From positions 248,001 to 312,000 of the forward strand of contig CDRNVI010000043.1 in the NCBI GenBank assembly GCA_977017575.1: a stretch of DNA of 64,000 nucleotides. Direction: 5' to 3'. Origin of the DNA: Paramoeba atlantica (lineage: Eukaryota > Discosea). Under the pieces are notes generated by a model. The model ran no database searches, was not told the DNA's origin, and saw only the letters and a program-made list of their open reading frames with translations. The translations under genes were made by a program, and so were the position numbers. Positions 1 through 9,244 of the stretch are shown in pieces (the first letter of the stretch is position 1; every line of letters starts with the position of its first letter).

Positions 1-2832
1 TTCCTCGCATCCTCCGCCACATCCAACTCTCCGAGCTCCATCCCCGACCGCTCCCTCAACGCATCCCCCAGTCCTCTCACCACCGTATCCCCAACCACTC
101 TCGGAACCCACCACGCCCCCAGTCCTGTACGCTCCAACACGAGTTGTTGTAACGAACAAAACACACTATCCAGGACCAACGCCCTCACGATCCCACCCCC
201 TCCTTGCCCCCCCTCCCTCTCATCCCCCCCGTGCGGAGGACAGCCCCTCCCCTCCCCCCGTTCCCCCCCCCACCGGGCCGCGTACCTCACCGCGGTGGCT
301 GCGCCCATACTCCGCCCCCACAGCCCGACCCGATCCACCCCTTGCGCCCGCACGTACCCCACCACCGTCCCCAGGTCCCCCGCCTCGTGGTACCCCAGCG
401 TGACGAGGTCCCCCGTGCTGGCGCCGCAGCCCGCAAAGTCAAAGCAGAGGACCGTGAGGGGGTGGTGGGGGAGGAGGTGGGGGAGCAGCGCGGTGGCCTC
501 GCGGCGGGACCCCGCGTTGCCGTGGCAGTAGATCACACAGGGGAGGGAGCGGAAGGGAGGGGGGGGGAGTGGTAGTAGTCGTCGTACTCGTGTTACGCGG
601 GATGCTCGTAGTAGGGGTAGTACTCGTGTTACTCGGGATATTTGTAGTAGTAGTCGTACTCGTGTTACTCGGGATATTTGTAGTAGGGGTAGTACTCGTG
701 TTACTCGGGATATTTGCAGTAGGGGTAGTAGTCGTGTTACTCGGGATATTTGCAGTAGGGGTAGTACTCGTGTTACTCGGGATATTTGCAGTAGGGGTAG
801 TACTCGTGTTACTGGGGATATTTGCAGTAGGGGTAGTACTTGTGTTACTCGGGATATTTGTAGTAGGGGTAGTACTCGTGTTACTCGGGATATTTGTAGT
901 AGGGGTAGTACTCGTGTTACTCGGGATATTTGTAGTAGGGGTAGTACTTGTGTTACTGGGGATATTTGTAGTAGGGGTAGTACTCGTGTTACTCGGGATA
1001 TTTGCAGTAGGGGTAGTACTCGTGTTACTGGGGATATTTGCAGTAGGGGTAGTACTTGTGTTACTCGGGATATTTGTAGTAGGGGTAGTACTCGTGTTAC
1101 TCGGGATATTTGTAGTAGGGGTAGTACTCGTGTTACTCGGGATATTTGCAGTAGGGGTAGTACTTGTGTTACTCGGGATATTTGTAGTAGTAGTCGTACT
1201 CGTGTTACTGGGGATATTTGCGGTAGTAGTCGCACTCGTGTTACTCGGGATATTTGCAGTAGGGGTAGTACTCGTGTTACTCGGGATATTTGCAGTAGGG
1301 GTAGTACTTGTGTTACTCGGGATATTTGCAGTAGGGGTAGTACTCGTGTTACTCGGGATATTTGCAGTAGGGGTAGTACTCGTGTTACTCGGGATATTTG
1401 CAGTAGGGGTAGTACTTGTGTTACTCGGGATATTTGTAGTAGTAGTCGTACTCGTGTTACTGGGGATATTTGCGGTAGTAGTCGCACTCGTGTTACTCGG
1501 GATATTTGCAGTAGGGGTAGTACTCGTGTTACTCGGGATATTTGCAGTAGGGGTAGTACTTGTGTTACTCGGGATATTTGCAGTAGGGGTAGTACTCGTG
1601 TTACTCGGGATATTTGCAGTAGGGGTAGTACTCGTGTTACTCGGGATATTTGCAGTAGGGGTAGTACTTGTGTTACTCGGGATATTTGCAGTAGGGGTAG
1701 TACTCGTGTTACTCGGGATATTTGCAGTAGGGGTAGTACTCGTGTTACTCGGGATATTTGCAGTAGGGGTAGTACTTGTGTTACTCGGGATATTTGTAGT
1801 AGTAGTCGTACTCGTGTTACTGGGGATATTTGCGGTAGTAGTCGCACTCGTGTTACTCGGGATATTTGCAGTAGGGGTAGTACTCGTGTTACTCGGGATA
1901 TTTGCAGTAGGGGTAGTACTCGTGTTACTCGGGATATTTGCAGTAGGGGTAGTACTCGTGTTACTCGGGATATTTGCAGTAGGGGTAGTACTCGTGTTAC
2001 TCGGGATATTTGCAGTAGGGGTAGTACTTGTGTTACTCGGGATATTTGTAGTAGTAGTCGCACTCGTGTTACTCTGGATATTTGCAGTAGGGGTAGTACT
2101 CGTGTTACTCGGGATATTTGCAGTAGGGGTAGTACTCGTGTTACTCGGGATATTTGCAGTAGGGGTAGTACTTGTGTTACTCGGGATATTTGTAGTAGGG
2201 GTAGTACTTGTGTTACTGGGGATATTTGTAGTAGTAGTCGTACTCGTGTTACGCGGGATATTTGCAGTAGGGGTAGTACTTGTGTTACTCGGGATATTTG
2301 TAGTAGGGGTAGTACTTGTGTTACTGGGGATATTTGTAGTAGGGGTAGTACTTGTGTTACTCGGGATATTTGTAGTAGGGGTAGTACTCGTGTTACTCGG
2401 GATATTTGCAGTAGGGGTAGTACTCGTGTTGCTCGGGATGCTCGTAGTAGGGGTAGGAGGTGACGTTGTGGGAGGTGTCGTTGGGTTGTGAGTAGGATGA
2501 GGATGAGGGGTTGCATGAGGCGTTGTATTACGGGTTGTGTTACGCGTGACATGGGTATTAGTAGTAGTAGTTGTTGTTGTTGTTGTAGGAGGGGTAGGAT
2601 GATGAGTCGTGTCAGGAGTCGTCAGGGAGGAAGAAGAGGAAGGGGTGGAGTGATACCAGGAACAGGCGAGTGTGTGGCCGTGTGGGTTGGTGAGGGTAAA
2701 GTCAGTGCGGGTGTACGACTGGGGGGAGCCGGGGAGATGGAAGGTGGGAGGAGAGAGGTCGGTAAGGTCGTAGGTGGCTCGTGGGGGGCGTAGGATGAGG
2801 TTGCAGACGGTGTCGGTGATGGAGCGGAGCAT
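1..2832 (-). CDS. Alpha/beta-hydrolase (BEM46/esterase-like) with a giant Thr/Asn-rich repeat insert; runs off the left edge
   Basis: The N terminus (ATG at 2832) has RPPRATYD and then NPHGHTLACSWY, the opening of a plant and protist serine-hydrolase family with a BEM46-like fold. A very long Thr/Asn/Pro-rich stretch follows, encoded by the minisatellite at 571-2459. The catalytic core resumes near 540 with CVIYCHGNAGSR (oxyanion-hole region), LCFDFAGCGASTGD and the nucleophile elbow GRSMG, then a Gly-rich insertion and LVLDSVF, continuing past position 1. The core and the repeat are in different frames. They meet at a run of nine G at 559-567, where one base fewer would join them. This could be a homopolymer error, length polymorphism, or a real break. 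The acid and His of the triad would lie outside the window. The substrate is unknown. Confidence 0.7.
571..2459 (-). repeat. 36-bp minisatellite, about 52 copies, coding for a 12-residue unit
   Basis: A 36-bp unit encoding NIPSNTSTTPTA on the minus strand repeats head to tail without changing frame. Variants alternate TA/TT before Asn and SAT/STT. A variant pair (TTTTTN followed by SATTTAN) starts near 1183, 1435 and 1795, spaced 252 and 360 bp (7 and 10 units), so higher-order blocks have been copied. Because the unit is a multiple of three, all frames stay open, including an antisense hydrophobic one. A trinucleotide-rich run of Thr codons lies at about 2550-2595. Confidence 0.97.
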
Positions 2833-3323
2833 GGGGGAGGGGTGCGGAAGGTTGTGTAGGTGGGGATTGGTGGCCCCGGTTGTTGTGCTGCAAGATTAGT
2901 GACCGTGAGGCATAAGGATTGTTCTTTCTAAATATCTTGGGTGAGACAAATACTATTTTAGATTTAGATCATACAGTATTAAATTGAAGTATTACAGTTT
3001 ACAGATCAATAACGGATGAAATAAAAAATGTACCGAAGCAGAATTTACGGAGTCAGTGAACAAGCCAGAATTTTGTAGAAAAAACTTGTAATTACTCTTG
3101 AAGCTTGATGTACGAAACCCTCTAGTACATCTAGAAACGTTTTTTTAAAACGTTCGAACCCTTTTCATCGTTGAGCTCAAGTATCAAGCATTATTTTGGA
3201 ATAAAAAAGATACGATAGTTCATGGAATATCTGTGTCGTACTAGAAAGCCGAGAACGGAATAAGTAATAACTAAAGGGAATAATAGACAAACACATAACA
3301 ACCAACTAATTTCAAAAATTAGA
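2833..3323. other. Intergenic, 491 bp
   Basis: This gap lies between the hydrolase start and the end of the ANP32-like gene, so it should hold the hydrolase promoter or 5' leader. It becomes AT-rich after about 2930. The one visible structure is a short AT-centred inverted repeat around 3139-3155. I see no gene. Confidence 0.6.
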
Positions 3324-4070
3324 TTACTCATCCAAACGGAGTTTCTTTACTTTTGGAGAGTTATCGTCGGAGCCCTCCTCGCTTTTTTCCTCATCAGATT
3401 CTTCGCTCTCAGTGTCATCCACAATAACGCTCTCCTTGCTAGAGGACTCACTGGACCCCATGTCATCTTCTGTAGTGGTATCGTCTTCCTCATCGCTCCC
3501 CACATCGGAGGAAGATGACGTGCTTTCCCCGTCAGAGTCTGCCACGTCGTGGTTTTCTCGATCCTTCCAGTTCAACACGGACAGAGACGGAAGAAAGCTC
3601 CATACGGCCTCGCGGAATCCGGGTAATGAGGCCAGTGGGTTTTCGTCTAAATCTAGGATTTCTAGCTGCGCGCACCCCCGCAGAGGTTCGAGAACCCGTT
3701 CTACTTGTTGCTGCGTATCTCCGCTGACATCGGAACCCAGACGGTTATTGCATATTTCCAGCTTCCGTAGCCCCGGAAAAATGGACGAAAAAGCGGAAGG
3801 TAGCGAAACAAGGGCGTTGTCGTTAAGATTCAGCTGAACAAGGTGAGGAAAACACAGAGAGGGCAAATCGCTAGGAATCTCGAGGGTTCGCAGAGAGGGC
3901 ACCATAGCTACAAAATCCAAGTTACGTAGGTGAGTATACGGTGCAAGGGTCTCGAATCCTAGAAATAGACCCCCGCAAAAGCTCAAATGAGGGACCTCCG
4001 TCGGAGGTTTAGTGAAAGCCTGTGCGTTCAGTTGACGAAGAGAGTATTCGCGTTGAGCGTCTTCAGACAT
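3324..4070 (-). CDS. ANP32-like acidic leucine-rich nuclear phosphoprotein
   Basis: Of 248 residues, the first ~165 form leucine-rich repeats (LVQLNLNDNALVSLP, LRKLEICNNRLG, LEILDLDENPLASLPGF) with a capping LPSLSVLNW segment. The last ~80 are an Asp/Glu/Ser-rich acidic tail ending in a basic KVKKLRLDE that looks like a nuclear localisation signal. LRR followed by an acidic tail is the ANP32/SET-associated layout, whose members act as histone chaperones, phosphatase inhibitors or mRNA-export adaptors. The frame stays open upstream, but the first ATG giving a sensible N terminus (MSEDAQREYS) is at 4070. An SDS22-like LRR protein is possible, though the acidic tail favours ANP32. Confidence 0.7.
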   Translation of the reverse strand: MSEDAQREYSLRQLNAQAFTKPPTEVPHLSFCGGLFLGFETLAPYTHLRNLDFVAMVPSLRTLEIPSDLPSLCFPHLVQLNLNDNALVSLPSAFSSIFPGLRKLEICNNRLGSDVSGDTQQQVERVLEPLRGCAQLEILDLDENPLASLPGFREAVWSFLPSLSVLNWKDRENHDVADSDGESTSSSSDVGSDEEDDTTTEDDMGSSESSSKESVIVDDTESEESDEEKSEEGSDDNSPKVKKLRLDE

Positions 4071-4470
4071 GGCGAATAAAATTAAAATACGAAGGCGAAT
4101 GGTGCTTGAGTCGTAAAAAAAGAGTGTTTGCGCACTTGGTAAAAAACGCCTATAAGCCTTGAGCAAAACAGATATTCTACAAAATAAAATAAATAGGCTT
4201 AATCAAACGTGATAAAGTGGTGGACGGGTAAATTAAACGGATACGAGTCGCTAAGATGCGCTAAAGGTAATTCAATATCATAAATAAATTTAAAATTTAT
4301 TTTGTACGAAAGAGTCTCTCTGTGAGTTCCTATTGCATTAATAAAATAATTCAAGACTCAAGAATGTCTATCATTCCTTTCATACCTGGTGATTCAAGCA
4401 GTGGTACCAGGATTTTGCGTTTGACGACGGGTTGTTAACCGATAGATACTATCGATTATACGATCGGGTC
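4071..4470. other. Intergenic, 400 bp
   Basis: AT-rich spacer between the ANP32-like and ASF1 genes. It contains a short AT palindromic patch around 4283-4300. I see no gene or RNA. Confidence 0.6.
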
Positions 4471-5070
4471 CTACTCGTGTACGGCCCCAGCGGAGGGCTG
4501 TGTCACGGGATCGGTGGAAGACTGTGTAGGTACCTCCTCCCGTGGAGCCCGGGGTGGGGACGGAAATATTCCTTCCATGGACTCCTCTTGACCAGTGCCC
4601 CAGTCAATAGCGGATGTGCGTACGGTGGGATGCGTCAGCAAAACGTTGCGCCCAATGTGTTCAATCTCAATCGTTTTTGGCATCCCTGCGGTGCTGGGGT
4701 CCTCGTTAACATTGGCATACGCGACCTGTACCCAGTACCCTACCCGGACAAATTCCTGATCTCGGTAGTTCAGGGTGACGAGGAGTAGAGTGACCCCTAG
4801 GATATCCCACGCCGGAATTAGCTCCCAACGCGGTGGCGGGACTTGTGCGACAAATTCGTTAGTGCCAACTCGCAAAGGCCCAATAAGCAGCTCTTCCAGC
4901 TTCTGGTCGAACGCATTGCTCTCACAGGAGCCAACCCAGACGAAGCGAACCTCTAAGTCATCCGGAAGGTCTTCTAGCACATCAACAGTGATACGGAACT
5001 GAAAGCTTTCACTGTACATTGCAGGATTCGCACTCTGCAATTCGACCTCCTTTAATTGTATGGATGCCAT
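4471..5070 (-). CDS. ASF1: Histone chaperone ASF1
   Basis: 199 residues from the ATG at 5070; an in-frame TTG two codons upstream is ignored. ASF1 binds the H3-H4 dimer and hands it to CAF-1 or HIRA. The conserved immunoglobulin-like core of ~155 residues is complete: FQFRITVDVLEDLPDDLEVRFVWVGS, LIGPLRVGTNEFV, LIPAWDILGVTLLLVTLNYRDQEFVRVGYWV and the closing NVLLTHPTVRTSAIDW. The tail of ~40 residues is Pro/Ser/Glu-rich, as in fungal and plant ASF1. The gene lies next to another predicted histone-binding acidic protein (ANP32-like), which may be chance. Confidence 0.95.
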   Translation of the reverse strand: MASIQLKEVELQSANPAMYSESFQFRITVDVLEDLPDDLEVRFVWVGSCESNAFDQKLEELLIGPLRVGTNEFVAQVPPPRWELIPAWDILGVTLLLVTLNYRDQEFVRVGYWVQVAYANVNEDPSTAGMPKTIEIEHIGRNVLLTHPTVRTSAIDWGTGQEESMEGIFPSPPRAPREEVPTQSSTDPVTQPSAGAVHE

Positions 5071-5232
5071 CTTCAAAAAAATAAACCAAGATAAGGTAAA
5101 ATTATGAGTTCACATTTGCACAGATTTGTTCATAGATGTATGCCTTCCTTTTGTCATAATGCTTGCCATTTAAAACTCATAGAATACGCTGCTTTATACT
5201 ATATTTCACGCTCCTTTATACTTCGGCTTATA

Positions 5233-5834
5233 CTGTGACTCCACCCCCCTTAATATACACATGTTATGTGCATATAAACGTTTCTAAACGTTTGTGCATA
5301 TTAAAGGGGGAGCCCAAACATTTCGCGACGCTCTTTCTTTCCTTTCATACTATGAAAGGATTGTACACTATGACAATATAAATATAAATATACATATATG
5401 ACAATATATGTGGAAAATTGCATTTCCAAGCACCAATTGTACACTATGACATAGTACAATTGGTGCTTGGAAATGCATTTTTTTTTGGCAATACCTGTTG
5501 CCCCACTTGTATTGACGGTTTACTGAGTCTTTTACTTATTTTTTACGTGCCGAATGTTTCCTTTCATTCTACGAGCTCTATTAGTAAATATCGAGGAAGT
5601 CTGGCTACCAGTGACGATGGGGAAGAAGAGGACACGTCCGTTTCGATTACGTTGAAATGCATCAGAAAGTTTCTATTGGTAAAGAGCAGGATTGTTCCAC
5701 CACGGTTTAAAGAACTGCAACAACGCAAAACAAATTCAATTTTACCATGGGCTTCACTTCACGAACTTGCTCTATCCACAATTGTGCGCATATTAAACGG
5801 AGAGGGTGGGGTGTATATTAAATGGGGGTCACCG
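5233..5834. mobile_element. 602-bp non-autonomous relative (MITE) of the pogo-like transposon at 14450
   Basis: The left end reads TA then CTGTGACTCCACCCCCCTT, with AATATACAC following; the right end is the complement, GTGTATATTAAATGGGGGTC then ACCG. Each end has a second, inner copy of the motif (about 5294-5310 and 5784-5806). Both inner copies face the same way, exactly as in the 2.94-kb element. The left flank is TA and the right flank is AA, so the target duplication has decayed. It sits 22 bp beyond the stop of the NTM1-type gene. The 159-codon plus-strand ORF inside resembles nothing I know. Confidence 0.6.
5419..5477. repeat. Perfect 24-bp inverted repeat (hairpin) inside the 602-bp element
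   Basis: Arms 5419-5442 and 5454-5477 are exact reverse complements around an 11-nt loop. They are flanked by A-rich DNA on the left and T-rich DNA on the right, which extends the pairing beyond one mismatch. The heptamer tacacta with gac recurs just upstream at about 5367. It could fold into a strong stem in RNA or DNA. Confidence 0.9.
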
Positions 5835-5855
5835 AACTCTGATAAAGACACCATT

Positions 5856-6695
5856 TTATCCAGAGCTCCTCAACGCAAACATCCAAGCAGGGTATAACTC
5901 CCTTGGCCACGGAGATTGCAATCGTTGATACACAACACTTAATCCAGCTTTACTAAAAAGCTTTAAAAAGTGCTCGTGTGTTCGAACTATAGTGCTCTCG
6001 TCCATATCCACGTCATCATCTTCTCCCATGGCGACGTTGTCCTTAACAAAAATAAAAGGTTGACCTGTGTGAACAGCTGAAGACTCAAAAGAGTTCTCCA
6101 CATCATTTGAAATATCATTTTGATGCAACTCAGAATCACACAGCGCTTTGCGGCATTGCATAAAGAAGGTTACGAAATCTTGGTCTGTGAGTAGTAAAGA
6201 GACCCAATGCACCAGAACACAATTGTATCTACCACGCTCTAATTTCACATTCTGCAAAGACACTGGATAGCAATTCCCAATCCGCTCGCTGGGTACGCTT
6301 TTTTTAGCCTTTCGCAAAAACTGCTCGCACGGTTCCACTAAATCTATGATGTGATATTGTGACAACAGTAAAACTTCCGTCAGTCGTCCGATACCACACC
6401 CACAATCTATCGCAATCCCACGTTCCATTTGTCGTGTGCATACGGTACTCTTTTCAACGGTTTCTCTCAACACAGCCTTAGTTTCTTGTAGAAAACAGCG
6501 CGAGTCTATGACGTCCATGTTGTGTACATCTTCTCGCCCACCCAACATTCCGCTATTGGTAGGCTTTACTCTGTTCCAGTAGCGCAAACTGTTGCCGTAC
6601 CATTTCACTGAAAGGGAGACTTGGTTGTTATCTACATTTTTTTCCTGATTCTTCAGATTTCGATGCTCTGTATACCGACTCTCATTCGAATCCAT
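5856..6695 (-). CDS. Protein N-terminal (X-Pro-Lys) methyltransferase, NTM1/METTL11A family
   Basis: 279 residues from ATG 6695. The family trimethylates or dimethylates the exposed alpha-amino group of substrates such as ribosomal proteins and RCC1, using S-adenosylmethionine. Visible signatures are YWNRVKPTNSGMLGG (family-specific substrate region), IAIDCGCGIGRLTEVLL (SAM-binding motif I), IDLVEPCEQFL, and near the C terminus FVKDNVA with DESTIVRTHEHFLKLFSKAGL. An acidic and Asn-rich insertion of ~45 residues (SELHQNDISNDVENSFESS region) separates the core strands, making it longer than the ~225-residue human enzyme. The frame extends upstream only to a TTG. Confidence 0.85.
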   Translation of the reverse strand: MDSNESRYTEHRNLKNQEKNVDNNQVSLSVKWYGNSLRYWNRVKPTNSGMLGGREDVHNMDVIDSRCFLQETKAVLRETVEKSTVCTRQMERGIAIDCGCGIGRLTEVLLLSQYHIIDLVEPCEQFLRKAKKSVPSERIGNCYPVSLQNVKLERGRYNCVLVHWVSLLLTDQDFVTFFMQCRKALCDSELHQNDISNDVENSFESSAVHTGQPFIFVKDNVAMGEDDDVDMDESTIVRTHEHFLKLFSKAGLSVVYQRLQSPWPRELYPAWMFALRSSG

Positions 6696-6964
6696 TTCTT
6701 CTCTCAACAGGTTTGTAGAATAGTTCTTTTAGAATAGTTCAATGTACAACTGTAGTGCCCATGCAGTGTAGACAAGACATACAGGACCGGACAGGACATA
6801 CTGTACACTTGTCCACAGATATTATACATGTATAATACTGAGGTAAGAAAGGCGTGTATATTAATACAGATGTTAACTTGATATGCGTTACTAGTACCTA
6901 GAAACTTCGGCCATGTAAAACACTGAAAGGTTGTAGAATAGATTGTAGAACGTCAAGGTTGCCT

Positions 6965-7384
6965 TCATTTTGTACGCTCTCTAGCGTGATGTCGCAGATA
7001 GTCATTATCTTTGGAGCGTTCCCAACGGTATTTGGCATCATCGGTTTGGCGAAAATGATCCTGTGTCATAATGGAATAGTTTCTCTCTAGGTTTCGAAGA
7101 CTCCAAGCATCTTGTCTGTTATCCAAATCGCCAAGCGATATCATACTATAAACTCCTGATCGCTTTCCACTTTCAACGGGTTCCGGTTTCAGTTCATATT
7201 CCCGATTTGAAAGGTGGCTCACGACAATATTTCCATAGACGCGGTGATGATAATAGTAAGCCAATCCACAAGTCGCAAACAAAGCAGCCCATCCTTTTAG
7301 TGGATTATGTTTAAACCACTCTGCTCGACGAAATAGCGACCGTTCAATCCTTCCACCTATTGGTACTCGTTTTAAATCAGTCAT
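6965..7384 (-). CDS. Small predicted membrane protein, 139 aa
   Basis: Not recognised. From ATG 7384 the protein has a basic N terminus (MTDLKRVPIGGRIERSLFRR), one probable membrane span near residues 31-45 (WAALFATCGLAYYY), and a hydrophilic, Arg/Asp-rich C-terminal half ending in RERTK. A short basic leader, one helix and a charged tail are typical of accessory subunits of the mitochondrial inner membrane, but no family signature is visible. It is probably a real gene because it is co-oriented with its neighbours at normal spacing. Confidence 0.5.
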   Translation of the reverse strand: MTDLKRVPIGGRIERSLFRRAEWFKHNPLKGWAALFATCGLAYYYHHRVYGNIVVSHLSNREYELKPEPVESGKRSGVYSMISLGDLDNRQDAWSLRNLERNYSIMTQDHFRQTDDAKYRWERSKDNDYLRHHARERTK

Positions 7385-7901
7385 CAGTCGAGGCAAATCA
7401 CATAACGATATTTATAGACTCAATAAGAAAGAAAAGAATGACAGCTAACAAGAAAATATTGTCCCCCTTTTTACGTAAGTTACTTTCATCTACGCAACAT
7501 TACTTTCATTTATACATTCATCTTCGCATGATGCCAATTAAACACCAATCCGTAAGGGAAAAAGCCGAAAACTAGCTCATTTTCCCAGGGGTCTCTATGA
7601 AAAAAAGGCGGCAAAGCTCTTCGCTAGCGAAACGAGATCTCTCCAACGCTGCAAAAATGAGCAAAAGCGGTTAAAAAATTAAAATTTCCGCGGGGGGGGG
7701 GCAAGATCAACTGAAATCACTGTATCTAGAGAGTTTGGGACCTCAGCTACCATTCTACGACGCTTTTTCCGTCAGATGCGCCTCCTACCCCTACTGGTCA
7801 GGCTTCAAAAACGGCCCAAATTTGGGTTTAAAGTTCGGATTTTTGGCCTAAAAATCGAGCACCCAAAAAAAAATTAAATGCCTGATCATTTGGCAATTTT
7901 A

Positions 7902-8010
7902 CTTTTTTAGTCGCTTCGTTAAACGCGGAGGTAGTTTTCAACGCTAAGCGCAGCACGAGTGACTTCTGAGTTGAATACAACCACCGCGTTTAACGAAGCG
8001 ACTAAAAAAG
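7902..8010. repeat. 27-bp perfect inverted repeat with 55-bp loop
   Basis: Arms 7902-7928 and 7984-8010 are exact reverse complements (each contains gtcgcttcgttaaacgcgg or its complement). The length and spacing fit a tiny foldback or MITE. No target duplication is evident at its edges. Confidence 0.9.
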
Positions 8011-8931
8011 ATAAATTATTAACCAGGCTAAAGTGGACGAGGGAGACACTAAAGACACCTTTGGAAACAAACCTGGAACGGTATCTCCAGTTAAAGATCC
8101 TTTTGTCACATCAGAATGCTCTACAAACCGGGAGATACGGTTCCAGTTTTGTGGTAGTTTGCCAAAGGTGCATTTAGTATCTTCCTCGTCCACTTTAGCC
8201 TGGGTTACATAGCCATCGAAACATGCTCCCCAGGACTCCTTACAACTTCCCACGCGAGGAAGGCGTCGTCGCCCCGGCAAAAAGACAGAAGGCTCCGCCT
8301 TCTGCCTTTTCGCCTTGCGCCTCCTCCTTCCTCTACGGCCTAATCCCCGCCAAGTTTGGGACAAAAGCGAACAAAATCTTTGGCGACCAATTAATATAAG
8401 GTATCAGTTGTGTGTTAAAAAAGGTGTGTTAAAAGTGGTTTTATGGTAAGGTGTGAGGAGGGACCCCGCCCTCCATGGAAAGTGTAAAGTTGTTAAAGTT
8501 GGCCGATCTCGGTTCACGCGAGTGCAAAATTCGGGCAAAAAGCCGTCAAAATTTCTGACAAACAATTAATATACGGTAGCGAGGGAGTAGTATCTCCCTC
8601 AATAATTAACTCGAAGTCTTAGAGTTTCTGATGCATTCTCAAATTCAATTCTTTTTGTTCCCTTGTGAACATACAAGGGTTGGCTGTAAAATTATTAATC
8701 ACCGGGTAGAGATTAAACCAAGTAGAGTGGGTTGCCAGCGAATAACGTAGAAAACAGGACCAACGAGTTAGAGGTAGTGAACAACCAGTAAAAGCAATGA
8801 ACAACCAGTAAAGGAAACTTTAAGTTATAAGTGTCGAGACTAACAGACTAGGAATAGAAGACGAAAATGGGGAACAAAAAAAGAAATTTCTGACTGAGGA
8901 AAATATTATTTATGCAATTTAATTCGCTATT

Positions 8932-8970
8932 AAATTACCTATTACATTGGACCAATGTAATAGGTAATTT
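8932..8970. repeat. 39-bp perfect palindrome
   Basis: Two 19-bp arms (aaattacctattacattgg and its complement) are separated by a single base. It lies 20 bp left of C-rich terminal-like repeats, so it may mark an insertion boundary or a cruciform-forming site. Confidence 0.9.
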
Positions 8971-8988
8971 GGTTTTACCAATTTGGTA

Positions 8989-9175
8989 CGAAGTGCCCCC
9001 TATCTTAGAGTTGCTCCCCCCCCTATCCTAGAGTTGACTGGTTTTGGAAAAAAGCAACGCTAGGAGGGGGGGGTCAAAAGAAAAGACAAAATCGCCGCTT
9101 CACGGCAAGAGACAGTCTAAAATGCAACGCTAATGAGGGGGGGTACCGAGGCAACGCTAGGATATGGGGGAATAG
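8989..9175. mobile_element. Possible ~185-bp MITE with C-rich tandem ends
   Basis: The left side carries two direct copies of a motif like ccccctatcttagagttg (about 8996-9036). The right side carries three complementary copies of caacgctaggatatggggg type (about 9054-9072, 9124-9143 and 9152-9170). A GCCGC stem (gccgcttcacggc, 9094-9106) lies between and nearly matches stems inside both ends of the pogo-like element. TA occurs near each edge (8987-8988, 9175-9176), but the outermost bases match poorly, so the boundaries are approximate. Confidence 0.4.
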
Positions 9176-9244
9176 TATATTGTTCCCTTACGACAAACTA
9201 AAGAATACAGGAATAAGGAATACTGGCCGTATCATTATTATTAA

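Larger units (their letters stand above)
7385..9244. other. Gene-free, hairpin-rich intergenic zone, 1.86 kb
   Basis: No convincing gene on either strand. It contains a G10 run near 7692, a 27-bp inverted repeat (7902-8010), and a stem around agaaggctccgccttctg (about 8288). An imperfect direct repeat ending in aattaatata lies near 8367-8405 and 8541-8580. A 39-bp palindrome (8932-8970) and C/G-rich repeats that look like element ends (8989-9175) complete it. I read it as a graveyard of small transposable elements. Confidence 0.6.

Noticed and set aside
571-2459. CRISPR-like array
   Set aside because: Units are contiguous with no unique spacers; it is a coding minisatellite.
569-2491. 640-codon hydrophobic plus-strand ORF across the minisatellite
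   Set aside because: The 36-bp unit is a multiple of three, so all frames stay open; the opposite strand carries recognisable hydrolase sequence at both ends.
5418-5897. 159-codon plus-strand ORF
   Set aside because: It starts in a hairpin, crosses the right terminal repeat of the 602-bp element, runs into the NTM1 gene on the other strand and resembles no known protein.
8002-8364. 120-codon minus-strand ORF
   Set aside because: No ATG start, very basic low-complexity N terminus, and it overlaps an inverted repeat.
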